NCBI GenBank assembly: GCA_030549495.1
Contig: JAUIRK010000896.1
Span: 186,001 to 250,000, forward strand
Origin: Nectonema munidae
Lineage: Eukaryota; Nematomorpha; Nectonematoida; Nectonematidae
DNA: 64,000 nt
Direction: 5' to 3'
In this document: positions 23,086 to 34,609 of the stretch, piece after piece
Layout of the letters: each line of letters starts with the position of its first letter
Numbering within the stretch: the first letter of the stretch is position 1
Made by a program: the position numbers and the translations under genes
Notes under the pieces: model-generated
What the model was told of the DNA's origin: nothing
Seen by the model: only the letters and a program-made list of their open reading frames with translations
Databases searched by the model: none

Positions 23086-25167
23086 TTAGTGCGGTGGGGT
23101 ATTTTAATACTCCATTGAGTTTCAAGCCTATATTTTTCACACAAATACTAGGCGTTAACTTTCAGTACCTTTTAATCGTATATTTGCTTAAAATCATAGT
23201 TTCACAAAATTCAGCTATTCCAATTTGAATATACAAGACAAAATAATGTGTATTTCTTTTACTCGATATTCTAGTGACACGGGTGTATTTGATAAAAGGG
23301 TAGGAATAAAAACGGTTCCTAGTCAAAATCTCCGAAAATTTAAGTCACTGCTACCTTAATTTTTGGGGATTTTGGTAGATTTTGACTAGATACCAATAAA
23401 AACATTGTGTATTGATCTACTTAAATAAAATTTCCATGAGAACATGTTAATGAGATAAATCTTTTCTAGTCAATTTTATCACCTTTATTCTTCAAAAAAT
23501 TGGCTACTACATGATATAGTAGAGTATGAATGAAAATCTTATTTTTACAAATGTAAGAGAGAGAAATAAATCATAATATGTATGAAAGGAATAGTTAGTA
23601 CAATAACACAAACATTTAAACTCTATAGTATATCGATGGTAATAATGAAGAGGTTGGCATAATGTGTATCATTTATATCAATAAATATAGTATATGACTT
23701 CATTTATTATCTATAAACAAAAGTTGATAGATTACGCGTGAACTTACATCTTAGCGTACTGCAATTGAGAATTTGAAATTTTTCATCACTATATCATTAT
23801 TTTTTTGTTATTATCTTCACACTTCTGCGTCATTCAAAATAAATTGATATTGTTTTCAATTTCTTGAATCAAAAAATCTTATTCAGTAATTAGTAATTTA
23901 CTACAAGAAAATATACCTTTTCAAGAGAACTTTGATTTTTCAGATAATTCTGAATCTAACATCGAAGAAACTTCTCATTATCTCTCTGATATTGAAGAAT
24001 TAAACTTAGATGATTCTGATGATGATGACACTAAAAAGCCTTGCGCAGCCATGGACAAATTAGCGTGGAGAGAAAAACCAATGCCAAAAGAAAAGCTATA
24101 TTTCCTTTTAAGGGTAGATGTATTTTTAAAGTGTATTTTTGATCTTCAAAACAAAAGAATTATGGTATAAAAGTTTATTGTTTGGTTAACACGCATTCTT
24201 TTTAAACATTAAATTTAGAAGTATATGTTGGTAAACAAAACGATACTAGCATTGCATTGGCAATTGATTTGAAAAAGATTCACCAGCTAACATTGATAGA
24301 AACAATCAGAAAAAGCATAAAACGAATTCCCAAACACTTTTCAGGTTGCATAAAAAAAGTTTATTCAAGCAATTTTTTATTCATAAAAGTTATAACTCTC
24401 GTCTCTTGGATTCCTAAAAAAATAAAGTTTTAACACTTCTTTCTAGCATGCATCATGAGGCGAATATTGAGAACAGAGAAAAGAAAAAACCTGAAGTGAT
24501 AAATTTTTATAATGAGATAAAATACGGTGTTGATTTAGTGGACCGACTATCTTCTAAATATGACGTACCTAGGCGAACAAAAATATGGCCAATGTGTATA
24601 TTCTATGGCTTATGTAATAATGCAGGAATTAATGCTCCTATAATATACAAGCTGAGTAATCCTTCTTCAAAAACTTTGCGAAGAAATTTTTTATTGAATC
24701 TTGATAAAGATCTTTTCCTAGAATATATAAAAAGAAGACAAAACATCAAAAATTTTCCAAGAAGCATTAAAACTTTGATTTCATTTTTTATAGCAAACAA
24801 TTTCCAAGATCGTTCCACAAGTTCAAGCTCTGATAAAGTTTCAAGATGCAAAATATGCTAAAGAAGAGAAGATAAAAAAACTAAAGTGTAAAAATACAAT
24901 CTCTAAAAATGATCAAAAAGTATTATGTGAAAATTGTGTAAATTCATCAATCAAAAATTTTTAACATAAATAAATTTATTTGCAATTTTTTTATATTCTA
25001 GATGGCGTTAAATAATTTTTTTCCTCAAAAAACCATGCAAAAATACTATTTAAGTTCCATTTAAATTTAAATTCTTTTTTAAACTTTATATTTCTTTATT
25101 TTTTCTATAAATTTTTCAACAATTGTCTAAATACAAATTATGGTATTTTAATACCCTACCGCACTAC
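23086..25167 (+). mobile_element. piggyBac-type transposon, about 2.1 kb, decayed
   Basis: The terminal inverted repeat is TTAGTGCGGTGGGGTATT at the left and, inverted, GTAGTGCGGTAGGGTATT at the right. The left flank is TTAA (23082-23085) and the right flank TTAC (25168-25171). Just inside each end is a short palindrome built on GGTATT/AATACC. Near 23318-23390 a hairpin pairs CTAGTCAAAATC with GATTTTGACTAG. The element starts about 110 bp after the WDR3 stop, so it may supply WDR3 3' sequences. Confidence 0.8.
23940..24861 (+). pseudogene. piggyBac transposase remnant
   Basis: The order is an acidic N-terminus (SDNSESNIEETSHYLSDIEE, then LNLDDSDDDD), a short middle piece and a C-terminal block at 24448-24861 with KYGVDLVDRLSSKYDVPRRT and IWPMCIFYGLCNNAGINA. 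It ends in a CKIC cysteine pair. The third catalytic Asp context (GVDLVD) is present, but most of the catalytic core is deleted. Non-functional. Confidence 0.82.
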
Positions 25168-25171
25168 TTAC

Positions 25172-26929
25172 GGTAAAAAAAGGCGCACTAACTAAGAAAA
25201 ACCAAACTTTACATTAATAAAGTTTATTTTTACTCAAAATTTTGAACTACAATACCGTTTTTTGCATTTTTCATGATTTTACATTTAGATTGCAAAAATA
25301 CGCTATACTATTTTTTGTTTCCCGTGGTCTTGCCAAACCACTGATAGTCTGGCAAAACCACTTATACTTTACATCCGTTATGCTAGCATAACAATTTTTT
25401 TCACGTTTTGCCATTTTTGTTGTCTCCCCTAGCGTTGTCAGACTACTGATAATAATCATTCACCAAACTGGATCCATAGCAATAAACTTTTTTTAGAGTT
25501 TTTTGCTATTTTTAAGGGCAAACATTTTTTTTATAAACTTTAATTTGTTAGTGTTTGTATCCAAGTATTGGATAAAGTCAGATGTGAATATCATGAGCGC
25601 ATAAGAGAGAAAGAATAAGTTCTTTCATTTTGTTTACTTTCTTTTACCATCAAGCAAGGCGGAGTGTGTACAAAGGAGGAATACAAATTACAAACTTAGA
25701 AACAATAATTTATGCAATCAAGACAAAATAAAACACGCAAAATAATGGCAAAGTAAAGATGTTTTTCACAAAGAATGAAAATAGAGAAAGCAAGGATGCA
25801 AAACAATGAACAGACCTATATGGACGCTTTTTTCATCAAAAAATAATTTCTGTCAAGAAGGTAAACAAAACAAGTGATTTATGCACGTGAAGCTGAAGTA
25901 CTATTTCTCTCATTAATTCAAAGTAAATCTTACAGCGCATATTTTCCTTCATTATAAAATGATATTGAAAATATGAAATCAAAGATTGCCTACTTAAAAG
26001 ATGACACTCCTTGAAATAAAATATTTTTAATAACTTGCTTGATTTTATACATTTTAATGTAAAAATTAGGATATATATAAAATTATTTCGTTGAGCATTG
26101 AACTTGAATTGATTGAAATATTTTCCAAGACAATGAATGGCCTTATATCATTGTATACGGTGAAACCCAAAACAGTTAGCCCCAAATAGCTAGTGCCATA
26201 ATAGCTATTATACCAAAATAGTTAGTTCCATAATAGATGGTTTTAAAATAGTGTACCAAAACCCTACTCAGGATATCAAATTTGATAAAATTGGACATTT
26301 TAGTCCATGTTAAATGCTTTATTGATTTATCACACTCCTTCATAAATGATGTTGTAAAACAATGAAATAAAATTTGAATTTATTTAAAAAAATTTTGGGA
26401 TGCCTTCCCTCAACTTGCACCAACAAAATAGACGACCTCGTGTACAAACTTTTTAGTACTGTTTATGATAACCCTTTCACTAATGCTCATAGCTGGACCT
26501 CTTTAAAAAATTCAAAGATTTTTACGGTTAGGTAAAAAAGTGCCCTTGTTAGTAATCAAACTATCACTAGACATTAACCATATTAGTGTGGGGCTTCACT
26601 AACAAATTAATTGTAGAAAATTGGCTGAATCATATCCCTTCAAATTGTGTGACTTTTCCTAAAATCGCTAGCTGCATCTTTTGAAACTATTTTCATAGTA
26701 GTTGAATGACCCTTTCATGGCCAAAACTGTCAATGAATTCAAAAATTAAAAATTTTCAGCAAAATTTTGACATTATCTGTACTTAACCTTATAACTTAGG
26801 ATCTATATTATATAATACCTTGAAAATTTTTAATTATATACAGTTTGGAACGTATAACACTTTATATATTTAATTTTTTCAATAATCATGGCTACTTTTT
26901 AGAAAATGTTAATCAAAATTTTGATTGAT
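25172..26929. other. Non-coding stretch with short degenerate repeats
   Basis: Mostly AT-rich. Around 26170-26250 short units of the type AAAATAGTTAGTNCCATAATAG recur about four times imperfectly. Around 25330-25360 CCAAACCACTGATAGTCTGGC recurs in part. No gene was seen. Confidence 0.45.
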
Positions 26930-27840
26930 CAAAAATATATCTAATAAAATATACCTTCAAATTTTACATAAAATATATGTTTTTATACTAAATCGGTCAT
27001 GCTGTTTTCATTTCTGGGCTCATTTTTTACATTTAGGATTTGAAAATACCTATAAGTGTTAATCAAATTTGCAGTTTACTTCTAAAAATTGTCTCCAAAA
27101 ACATTCCTTCAAATTTTACATAAAATATATGTGTTATACTAAATCGGCCATGCTGGTTTCATTTCTGGACTCATTTTTTACATTTAGGATATGAAAATAC
27201 CTATAAGTGTTAATCAAATTTGCGGTTTACTTCTAAAAATTGTCTCCAAAAACATTCATTCAAATTTTACAATTAAATATATGTTTTTATACCAAACCAA
27301 CCATGTTAGTTTCATATATGGACTAAATTTTTGTGGTTTGAATTTGAAAATACCTATAAGTATCAATCAATTTACGTTTAGTTCTAAAATTTGTTTCCAA
27401 AAATATTGATTCAAATTTTACATGAAATATATGTTTTTATAGCAAATAGATCACGATGATTTCATTTCTGAACACAGTTTTCGCATTTAGAGGTATTACT
27501 GCTAGTGCCAATCAAATTTGCGGTTTATATCTGAAAACTATATCCCAAAATATTCTCTCTAATTTTACATGAAATATGTTTTTATACCAATTCGACCATG
27601 ATAATTTTTATTTCTGAAATCATTTTTTCCATTTAGAGGTTTGAAATGTCTGAAAGTGTCAATCAAATATTAGATTTACATCTAATGTCTACAGAAATAT
27701 TTTTGAAATTTAAATAAAATATCTGTTTTTATGCCAAATGGAAGATGCTGGTTTCATTTTTGGACTCAGGTTTGGCATTTATGGTTTTAAAATAGCTGAA
27801 AGCTTCAATGTATTATAAAATCTTTTGAAAATTTGTATGA
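26930..27840 (+). repeat. Tandem array 1, about six units of about 150 bp
   Basis: A unit with the landmarks TTTCATTTCTGGACTCATTTTT, GAAAATACCTATAAGTGT, CAATCAAATTTGCGGTTTA and ATATATGTTTTTATAC recurs about every 146-152 bp, with start landmarks near 26990, 27143, 27293, 27443, 27588 and 27737. Units diverge increasingly to the right. There is no coding function. An isolated inverted unit lies at 39950-40030. Confidence 0.85.
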
Positions 27841-28744
27841 GAGAAGGAACCAAGTTGAAAACTAATTGAAAAGAGAACATGTGATCAAAGCAAATAATTT
27901 AAAAAAATATGTATCTTGACTAAATAGAAGATCTACCATATTCTAATGAACTAGGAAGTGGTTTTATATAATATTAGGTGCTTCAAAAAAGATTTTGACT
28001 GTGAAAAAGAAGTTCCTCTTTTACAAATGAAAAATATTTAAATCTATAGCTTATCATATAGGATTACAATTAACATTTAGCTAAGATGGGTAGGAAATCT
28101 GAAAATTTAAAATAGGTCAGATTTATCAAAAATGGCACAGATGCCAATATGTGAGAATTTAGTCACTATCAAGATATTTTTAATTTAAATTGAATTTGTC
28201 CATCTTTTTCCTTTTGCGTCAAAGAGATAATTTTTTAGATGAAGAACGTGGACAACTTTTTGTAATTGAACAATGAACATCACGAATGATTCATCAGAAA
28301 AAAACCTTTGAAATGAGATTGGTTGACAAATATTCAGGCCTGATAATAAAATACACGATATCGATAAAAAAAAGTCTAAGATCATCAAGAAGATTCTTTA
28401 GTCAGAATGCTTTGAGAGAGGAAAAAAGGAATTTTATCCCTATAAAAAATTTTTCGAACACACATTGAAGAATATAAATTTCTAATGAAAAAAGCTACCA
28501 ATAAAGGATCATCATAGAATGAATAGCAAAATTACATAATGTAAATTATAATATGACGTAGAGACTACGAGCCGATAACGAATTTGTAGCCAAAAAGATG
28601 GAGGTCCTATCGAGTTACATAAGTTACTGTAGAATGAAATATTTTGAGTGAATTAAACACCTAAAGTGTGTTATTAAATAAATTAAGAAAATAATTACTA
28701 GAGAAATACTGCAACTAGAAGTTATTTTTTTGTTTATAAATTCT
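27841..28744. other. Unassigned stretch between the two arrays
   Basis: AT-rich. A frame at 28286-28468 (MIHQKKTFEMRLVDKYSGLI) is not recognised and is not supported by splice sites or homology. Nothing else was seen. Confidence 0.4.
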
Positions 28745-29620
28745 ACATACTTGAAATGTATAAAAAACTTTTTATAAGAATAAAATTGACATGGGCTGTC
28801 ATATTTTAATTATTTTGTCAGGTTTGACTAATTTTTATATAAAAAAAAAAGGAATATAATCAGTAAACACAGCCTACTTGAAAATGGGTATATGTGTATA
28901 AAAAACTTTATATAATTATTCGGATAAGATCTTTCTTTTCGCGATAAATCAATTTTTTGACAGTTTTGTTTGATTTTCATTAAAAAAATGAATATCACCA
29001 CTGAATTACACATGCTTAAAAATGGGTATATATGTGTAAAAAACTTTATATTATTACTTAGATAAAAAGTTTCTTTATAAGATGAGCTGTCATATATAAA
29101 TCAATGATTTGAAACCTTAATTAATTTTTATAAAAAAATGAATATCATCGCTGAATTCGGCATGCTTGAAAATGGGTGTATATGTGTAAAAAACATTATA
29201 TAATTATTTAGATAAAACGTTTTTTTTTGACATGAGCTGTCACATTTAGGTCAATTTTTTGATAGGTTTGATTGCTCTTCGTAAAAATGAATATCACCAC
29301 TGAATTCAGCATATTTGAAAATGGGTAAATATGTGCAAAAAACATTATATAATTATTTAGATAAAAAGTTTCTTTTTTGACATGACCTGTCACATTTAGA
29401 TCCATTTTTTGACAGGTTTGATTGATTTTCAAAAAAATGAATATCACCACTGGATTCAGCATATTTGAAAATGGGTATACATGTGTAAAAAACTTTATAT
29501 AATTATTTAAATAAAAAGTTCCTTTTTGAGATGAGCTGTCAAATATAGATCAATTTTTTGACAGGTTTGATTGATTTTGATAAAAAATAGCACAACTGAA
29601 TTCAGCATATTTGAAATATA
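28745..29620 (+). repeat. Tandem array 2, about six units of about 150 bp
   Basis: The unit landmarks are GAATATCACCACTGAATTCA, TTGAAAATGGGTATATATGT, GTAAAAAACTTTATATAATT, GAGCTGTCA and TTTTTTGACAGGTTTGATTG. Starts of the GGGTATATGTG landmark lie near 28886, 29023, 29174, 29324 and 29474, with a diverged unit before them. The sequence is unrelated to array 1, but the period is the same. Confidence 0.85.
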
Positions 29621-29673
29621 TATGTAACATTAAAAATATTTATAAAAACTTATTAATATCTGAGAAAAATAGA

Positions 29674-29685
29674 GGGGGGGGGGGG
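29674..29685 (+). repeat. Poly-G tract, 12 bases
   Basis: A run of G immediately after array 2, followed by GCACTTTACGCCCCCTCCC. It may be a worn transposon end, since several hAT ends in this window carry G/C runs. Confidence 0.6.
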
Positions 29686-29859
29686 CACTTTACGCCCCCT
29701 CCCAGCACTTTAGCGGACAAATTTAGCCCAGCACTAATAGGGTTAACATTGTTTCCTAAAATTGGGAGCGTTTTCGTTAGGATTTTATCGTTCACTCAGC
29801 TGTATTTATATATTTGTAACATACATTCTTGTAAAATTATATATATAACAAGGTATAGC

Positions 29860-29985
29860 AATGCAGTATCAAGGGACGATAGGCGTTTCGTGGGATGGAA
29901 AGTCCAGGTAGACCTGGACTCAGCATTCTGGGCGGGCCACGATATCCGAAAGGATGGGTACGAAGGTCAGAAACAAACTTAAGCT
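29860..29985. other. GC-richer islet with a strong hairpin, unidentified
   Basis: The segment is clearly richer in G and C than its surroundings. It contains a perfect stem GTCCAGGT-AGA-ACCTGGAC near 29901-29919, then GGGCGGGCCACGATATCC. It is open on the + strand (GWKVQVDLDSAFWAGHDIRK), but nothing identifies it as coding. It could be part of a SINE or a structured RNA. I do not recognise it. Confidence 0.35.
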
Positions 29986-30174
29986 TAACTTAAAAAAGGC
30001 TGTGGTATCAAGGCAATGTAGAAATCGTTTACTTTTGTAACAAATTCACATATAAACTTATTTATTAAAAATAATTCGAAAATGGAACTTTGAAATTTTT
30101 TTGTGGAAATATATTTTGGTATCAAGGGCATACCAAAAGTTCTTCACAAACTGTTATACTTTTAAAACAAAGAA

Positions 30175-31362
30175 TCAAGAAATAATGAAACAAAGATTGG
30201 AGTGGACTGTTTGAGGCAGACTAGAATAGTAGGTAGCATTGATTGTCTGCTTTGGAGGGCAGTAGTCCACTTGAATTATGCCATCACAGTCCCAGAATAC
30301 AGTCAGCTGAAACTTCTCAACTGATGGAGCTGACTTGGAATGGACAGGCCTGCTCTTTTCTGGGACTTCCCACTGCATGCACTGGCGTTTGGTCTCGGCA
30401 TAAAGTAAAGAAGAGGAGTCTCATCAGCTGAGATGATTCGACGCCAAAAGTTGTCCTCAAGCATGTTCAAATTCATGTCACAAAGATCATGACGACTTTG
30501 GCGTTGTTCTCCTGTCAGCAGTCGAGGCACCCGTGGGTCAGACTAAACACTACAAAACATTCCCAAACAATTCTAAAGCACTACAAAAAAGAGGGTTTTA
30601 TAAAAACTCCGAAACACCCAGAAATAACAGGAAGCACCCTAAAACACTTCAAAATACGCCCAAACACATCAAAACACGCCAAATAGTTCTAAAGCACTAC
30701 AAAAAAGGGTTAGACTAAAAATCCCAAAACACCTAGAAATTACCGAAAGCACCTCAAAACATCCCCCAAAACGGCAAATAATTCTAAGGCACTACAAAAA
30801 AAAACTTAAAAATTCCACAAAACACCCCAAGCATCCCAAAACATTACAAAACACCTTAAAAATTGCAAAAAAACCACAAATATTTCTAAAGCACTACAAA
30901 AAAGATCCTTAAACTTTCGAATTTTTTTTGGGGGTTGTAGTCTAACCATCTTTTTTAAAATACTTTAAAATTATTTGCCGTGTTTTGGGATGTTTTGGGG
31001 ATGTTTTAGTGTGTTTAGTCTGATCGGGCACCCATCATCTTGCACAAACCTTCTTCATTTCCAGCTCCTCTTGAATTATTCTAATCATATGTTGCCCGTC
31101 TATTTCCATCAAGTATGCCTTTCACAAGATCAATATTTGTGTGAGTCTTTACTGTTGTTGGAGCACCACTGAGTGAGTCATCATCTTCCAAGGACTGTCT
31201 GCCAGATGTAAAACAACTCATCCAACGACTAACAGTTGATCTGTCAGGAGCAGAATTTCCATAATGCAATTTGAGCTTCTTAGCTCCCTCAGTTGGTGAT
31301 AAACTCTCTTTTTGCAGGAAATGAATAGTGGCATGCCACTCATTTTTAGTAAAATTAGACAT
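30175..31362 (-). pseudogene. mariner transposase (SETMAR type), broken
   Basis: The N-terminal helix-turn-helix part lies at 31362-31081 (MSNFTKNEWHATIHFLQKES, then SPTEGAKKLKLHYG). The catalytic part lies at 30530-30175 (PRLLTGEQRQSRHDLCDMNL, IISADETPLLYF, TVFWDCDGIIQVDYCP). The first two catalytic Asp contexts, DE and FWD, are visible. A frameshift near 30370 and the insertion inactivate it. Internal deletions are likely, as the mariner parts total under 1 kb. Confidence 0.85.
30533..31025. mobile_element. 493-bp MITE nested in mariner, with internal repeats
   Basis: It is flanked by AGGCACCC (30525-30532) and GGGCACCC (31026-31033), an 8-bp target duplication with one change that lies within the mariner PRLL codons. 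The ends read TCAGACTAAACAC in both inverted directions. Inside, units containing AATTCTAAAGCACTACAAAAAA recur near 30569, 30682, 30778 and 30881 between long CAAAACA-rich stretches. The size of the duplication suggests a hAT-type mover. Confidence 0.8.
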
Positions 31363-31548
31363 TGTTAAAATTATATCGTCTGAAATTAAAAAATAATCAA
31401 TGAAAATCAAAAGATATAAACAAGTACTTTTATAGGCAATTAGTGCGATGACTAATGTCTATAACAGCTGTGACAGATGGCATAAAGTAAATAATGGAAA
31501 ATTTAATAGCCATTTGTGCAGAACTTTTTGTATGCCCCTTATTCCAGT

Positions 31549-32979
31549 GACTATTGTCCTTTTATTTTAATAGCAATACTATATTTATCTCAAAAACTTA
31601 TTCGCCAAAATTTTCAGGAACCCCTTCCTTGGAGAGATAAATAGAGCTTCGTTAAGAATACTCTACTTTAGAGTAAACATTAGATAAGAAATATATATGT
31701 AAAGGAACAAAAATATTTGTCAACTACTCGAACTTTATCATGCTACACTATTATCTTTAATTTTATTGCATGTGAATCACAGATAACTTCTAGGTAAATA
31801 TATCACATCTGAAATATTTTTGCACTTGACCTTGAAGTTAGTTTATTCAAGCGAATAAAGGATAATTTCATTTAAATCTTCATTTTCCAAACATGAACAG
31901 CAAAAGATCTTTGCCATTACTCTTTCTTTTCTTGGTAAAATTTTTATAAAATTTTATAATTTGTATCAAGACTTTTTCTTTTTAAGGAATTTATCATTTT
32001 TTCATTAAGGGTAATAAACTAAAATTTAAAAAATAAAAAAATCTAACTATGTTTCATAATCGAATATTTTTAAATCTTCACGAAAAAATAATATAAATTG
32101 TAATAGTGAGGACTAATTTTAGTATTATACTTGAACTGAACAAATTAACTAAATGAATTTAACAGTTAAATCAACTAGATATATACGTCAAAAGAAAAAT
32201 GTGAGCAGTATATCAATCGTCTAATAAAATGATTATGAAGGAAACTCACAACACACCTTAAAGGATGAATAATAATCAATTAAATGGACGGTTATTGAAA
32301 ATTATCAATTTTACGAAAGGAAGTTTAAGTCTTTGAGGACAAGACTTATGTCTATTCGTTTGAATTGAATTTTAAATATTCAAAGGAGACGATTCTCATT
32401 TTGTTGGATACTTATGTCCCATTGGTCTTAAATAAAAGGTTAACTCATTATTCATTAAACAAAATGCTATTAAAGAACATTCAAACCATCAAAGAAGGAA
32501 TTTTCTTCATTTTCGAAAGAATTTTGAACGGTTCAAAAATCATAATTGCAGCTTTTTTATTTTCGTTAACAAAAAGGTAGACACGTTTAAAAAAGAAACT
32601 AAAAGAGCTATGTAGATAACTACTTATCTGATTGTGTTTCTGTGAAATGTTATTTGTGTTCTTTTCCTTAAAACTGGTTCTATCATTTTTCACTGAAATT
32701 GGTATTCAATTTTCGCATCTATATTTTATAAATATTTATTCATAATGCTTCAATCACTACGCTCTTGTTCACTTTAAATTGTCATTATAATTTACTACTA
32801 TTTGCTATATACCCTTTTACATAATATATTATTTTACATTATAAAATGAGTGATTTTCTTCACATTAGCTGTTTTCTGGATTTTTGAAAATGTCGCAATA
32901 TAATGGATTATCGCATCAAGATTTCCTGTTCATATTATTACACTTACAACTAACTTCATTATTCTACTTTCTATTTTAA
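31549..32979. other. Unassigned AT-rich stretch
   Basis: No gene or element was recognised. The frame at 32365-32580 has no visible domain. Confidence 0.45.
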
Positions 32980-33106
32980 CCGGTTATCAACCACAGTCGA
33001 CATATGTCGACTTTAGAAAATGTGAATCGTCTGCGTTTATTAATGCTTTTTAATACAAATCTTCTGCTTTATACCAGATATCCTCTGATTATTGTGGTCG
33101 TTCGGG
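32980..33106. mobile_element. piggyBac-type MITE with a different palindrome
   Basis: A 127-bp element lies between TTAA at 32976-32979 and 33107-33110. It shares ATCGTCTGCGTTT and later TCTTCTG/TCCTCTG direct motifs with the copies at 13135 and 16806. In place of their TTCCCA palindrome it has the perfect 18-bp palindrome AGTCGACATATGTCGACT (32995-33012). Confidence 0.75.
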
Positions 33107-33235
33107 TTAATTAAATATAAAAAGTCCTTCTTTCTCATAAAATTGATGGGGAGATATATTTTCCCCATACCTATTTATAGGATTTTCTTTTCTTTCATTA
33201 TTTTGCCTAAATAGTGTTTAACATTTCTTTTTCTC

Positions 33236-33660
33236 TCTAAAACTCTCATAAGTCCCATTTTGAAGTATGGTAACATCGTAGCTTTTTGTTATCATATTTA
33301 TGATGCTGTAAACATTGAAAGAGTCCAAAGGACTTTTACCAAAAAGATTCTTGGATTAAAAGAACTTGGTTATAAGGAAAGACTGAAAAAATAAATTTGC
33401 CTTCCATGATGTACAGATTCAAAAGAAGAGATATGATTACAGTGTACCACATTGTAAATGGGTACTTGAAGATAACTCCGAACGATTTCATACATACAAG
33501 TTTCAAAAGTCTCATTGCAAAGAGTGATATCTAAAAAGATTTCTCTCAGCGTATGATCAACGATTGGAACTCCTTGCCTGATTATATTGTTCAATCCTTG
33601 AATGTTTTCAAGAATAGACTAGATGGCTTTTGGAAGGAAAAAATGTTTGATCACTTTTAA
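33236..33660 (+). pseudogene. 5'-truncated LINE, RT C-terminal remnant
   Basis: The translation gives SPILKYGNIVAF, NIERVQRTFTKKILGLKELG, NLPSMMYRFKRRDMIT and FSQRMINDWNSLPDYIVQS, ending NRLDGFWKEKMFDHF. It parallels the C-terminus of the LINE at 51785-55850 block by block. Stops are present. This is a typical 5' truncation from reverse transcription. Confidence 0.88.
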
Positions 33661-34435
33661 TACCTCATATAATTGAATTTTTTCCATCTGCACTTTAAGA
33701 TAGGATAATGATATATCCTATGATGCGATATTTTATAGGTTTTTTTCGCAAATAAAAGTATGTTATGTTTGAATGATTGAAAAAGTATATTTCTAAATTT
33801 AGTATATGGCGAAAAAGATTATGAAACAGCGGCCTATTATTTCATTAGATTTGAAGACCTCAACTAGAACAGTGCTCATCTGAAAAGAATAATTTTTATT
33901 CAGCTATAGTTATTAATAATTTAGTTAAAATTGGGAACTTTATATACATATTATATGCATAACCTTTAAAATATATTATTCAAGTTAAATCATTTTAACT
34001 AAATGTTATATGAGCTTGGATAAATCTAAAAAGTTTTATTGGCTGAGTATAGTTTATATAAAGTCTTAAAACATTTTTTTTAAAATATTCTCAGTTCACA
34101 GACTTTGTACTTACATTTTGATATTTGTTATACAAAGAAAGTTGTCAAGTTAAACTTTATTTTGTATACTTAGTGACATTTTTGCAAATATTTTTAATAT
34201 ATTTTTATAAAAATTTATATTTAGATACAAGTTACAGAGCAAATTGGTATAAGTTTAATTTAATTTTACTCTTAATTTTATTCTGACTTTTTTTCCGTTT
34301 TTAAACATCAGAAACTAAATTTTTATTCTTTTTAAAAGAAATTTAATAAAACTATCTTTTAAGCGAATACATTTTATATTCTATTGTAAACATATTTAAC
34401 GAAACGTTAATAATTACTATTTTGTATTTGAAAAG
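33661..34435. other. Unassigned AT-rich stretch
   Basis: Nothing was recognised. An upstream exon for the Kunitz domain was sought here and not found. Confidence 0.45.
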
Positions 34436-34609
34436 ATGTTTGTTCTTTGAAAATGGACGCAGGACTTTGTCTAGCTTACATGCCAAGATACTTTTTCAAC
34501 TCAGCGACCCAAAATTGTGAACAATTTGTTTATGGAGGATGTGGAGGCAATGAAAATAACTTTAAAAGCAAAGAACAATGTGAGAAAAAATGTCAAGTTT
34601 CTACAAATG
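34436..34609 (+). CDS. Kunitz/BPTI protease-inhibitor domain exon
   Basis: Reading VCSLKMDAGLCLAYMPRYFF, NSATQNCEQFVYGGCGGNEN and NFKSKEQCEKKC gives all six Kunitz cysteines, the GLC reactive-loop region, RYFF and YGGCGGN. The exon starts after AAAAG at 34435 with two bases of a split codon and ends at AATG|GTATTA with one base. Both borders are therefore phase 1, as usual for Kunitz exons. The P1 residue after the second-cysteine-defining G is Leu in this frame (C-L-A), so specificity is uncertain. No signal peptide or neighbouring exon was found, so it belongs to an unseen larger gene or is an orphan. Confidence 0.8.

Larger units (their letters stand above)
30122..31539 (-). mobile_element. 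mariner element, split by a nested insertion
   Basis: The ends TCAAGGGCATACCAAAAGTT and, inverted, AGGGGCATACAAAAAGTTC are terminal inverted repeats of about 30 bp next to TA dinucleotides (30120-30121 and 31540-31541). A mariner transposase lies on the minus strand. A 493-bp foreign segment sits at 30533-31025. Confidence 0.85.

Noticed and set aside
28286-28468. Host exon between the two tandem arrays
   Set aside because: The frame has no family match, and neighbouring GT/AG sites give no phase-compatible partner.
26930-29620. CRISPR-like arrays
   Set aside because: Units are head-to-tail and about 150 bp, with no short identical repeats separated by unique spacers, and the DNA is clearly from an animal.
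29890-29960. Possible hammerhead ribozyme (CTGA before a GTCC/GGAC stem on the minus strand, GAAAC nearby)
   Set aside because: The CTGANGA core is incomplete and the GAAA does not directly follow the stem, so the catalytic layout is not met.
30975-31172. Protein-coding frame on the + strand at the MITE/mariner border
   Set aside because: It crosses the insertion boundary and overlaps the mariner coding strand in antisense, so it is a shadow frame.
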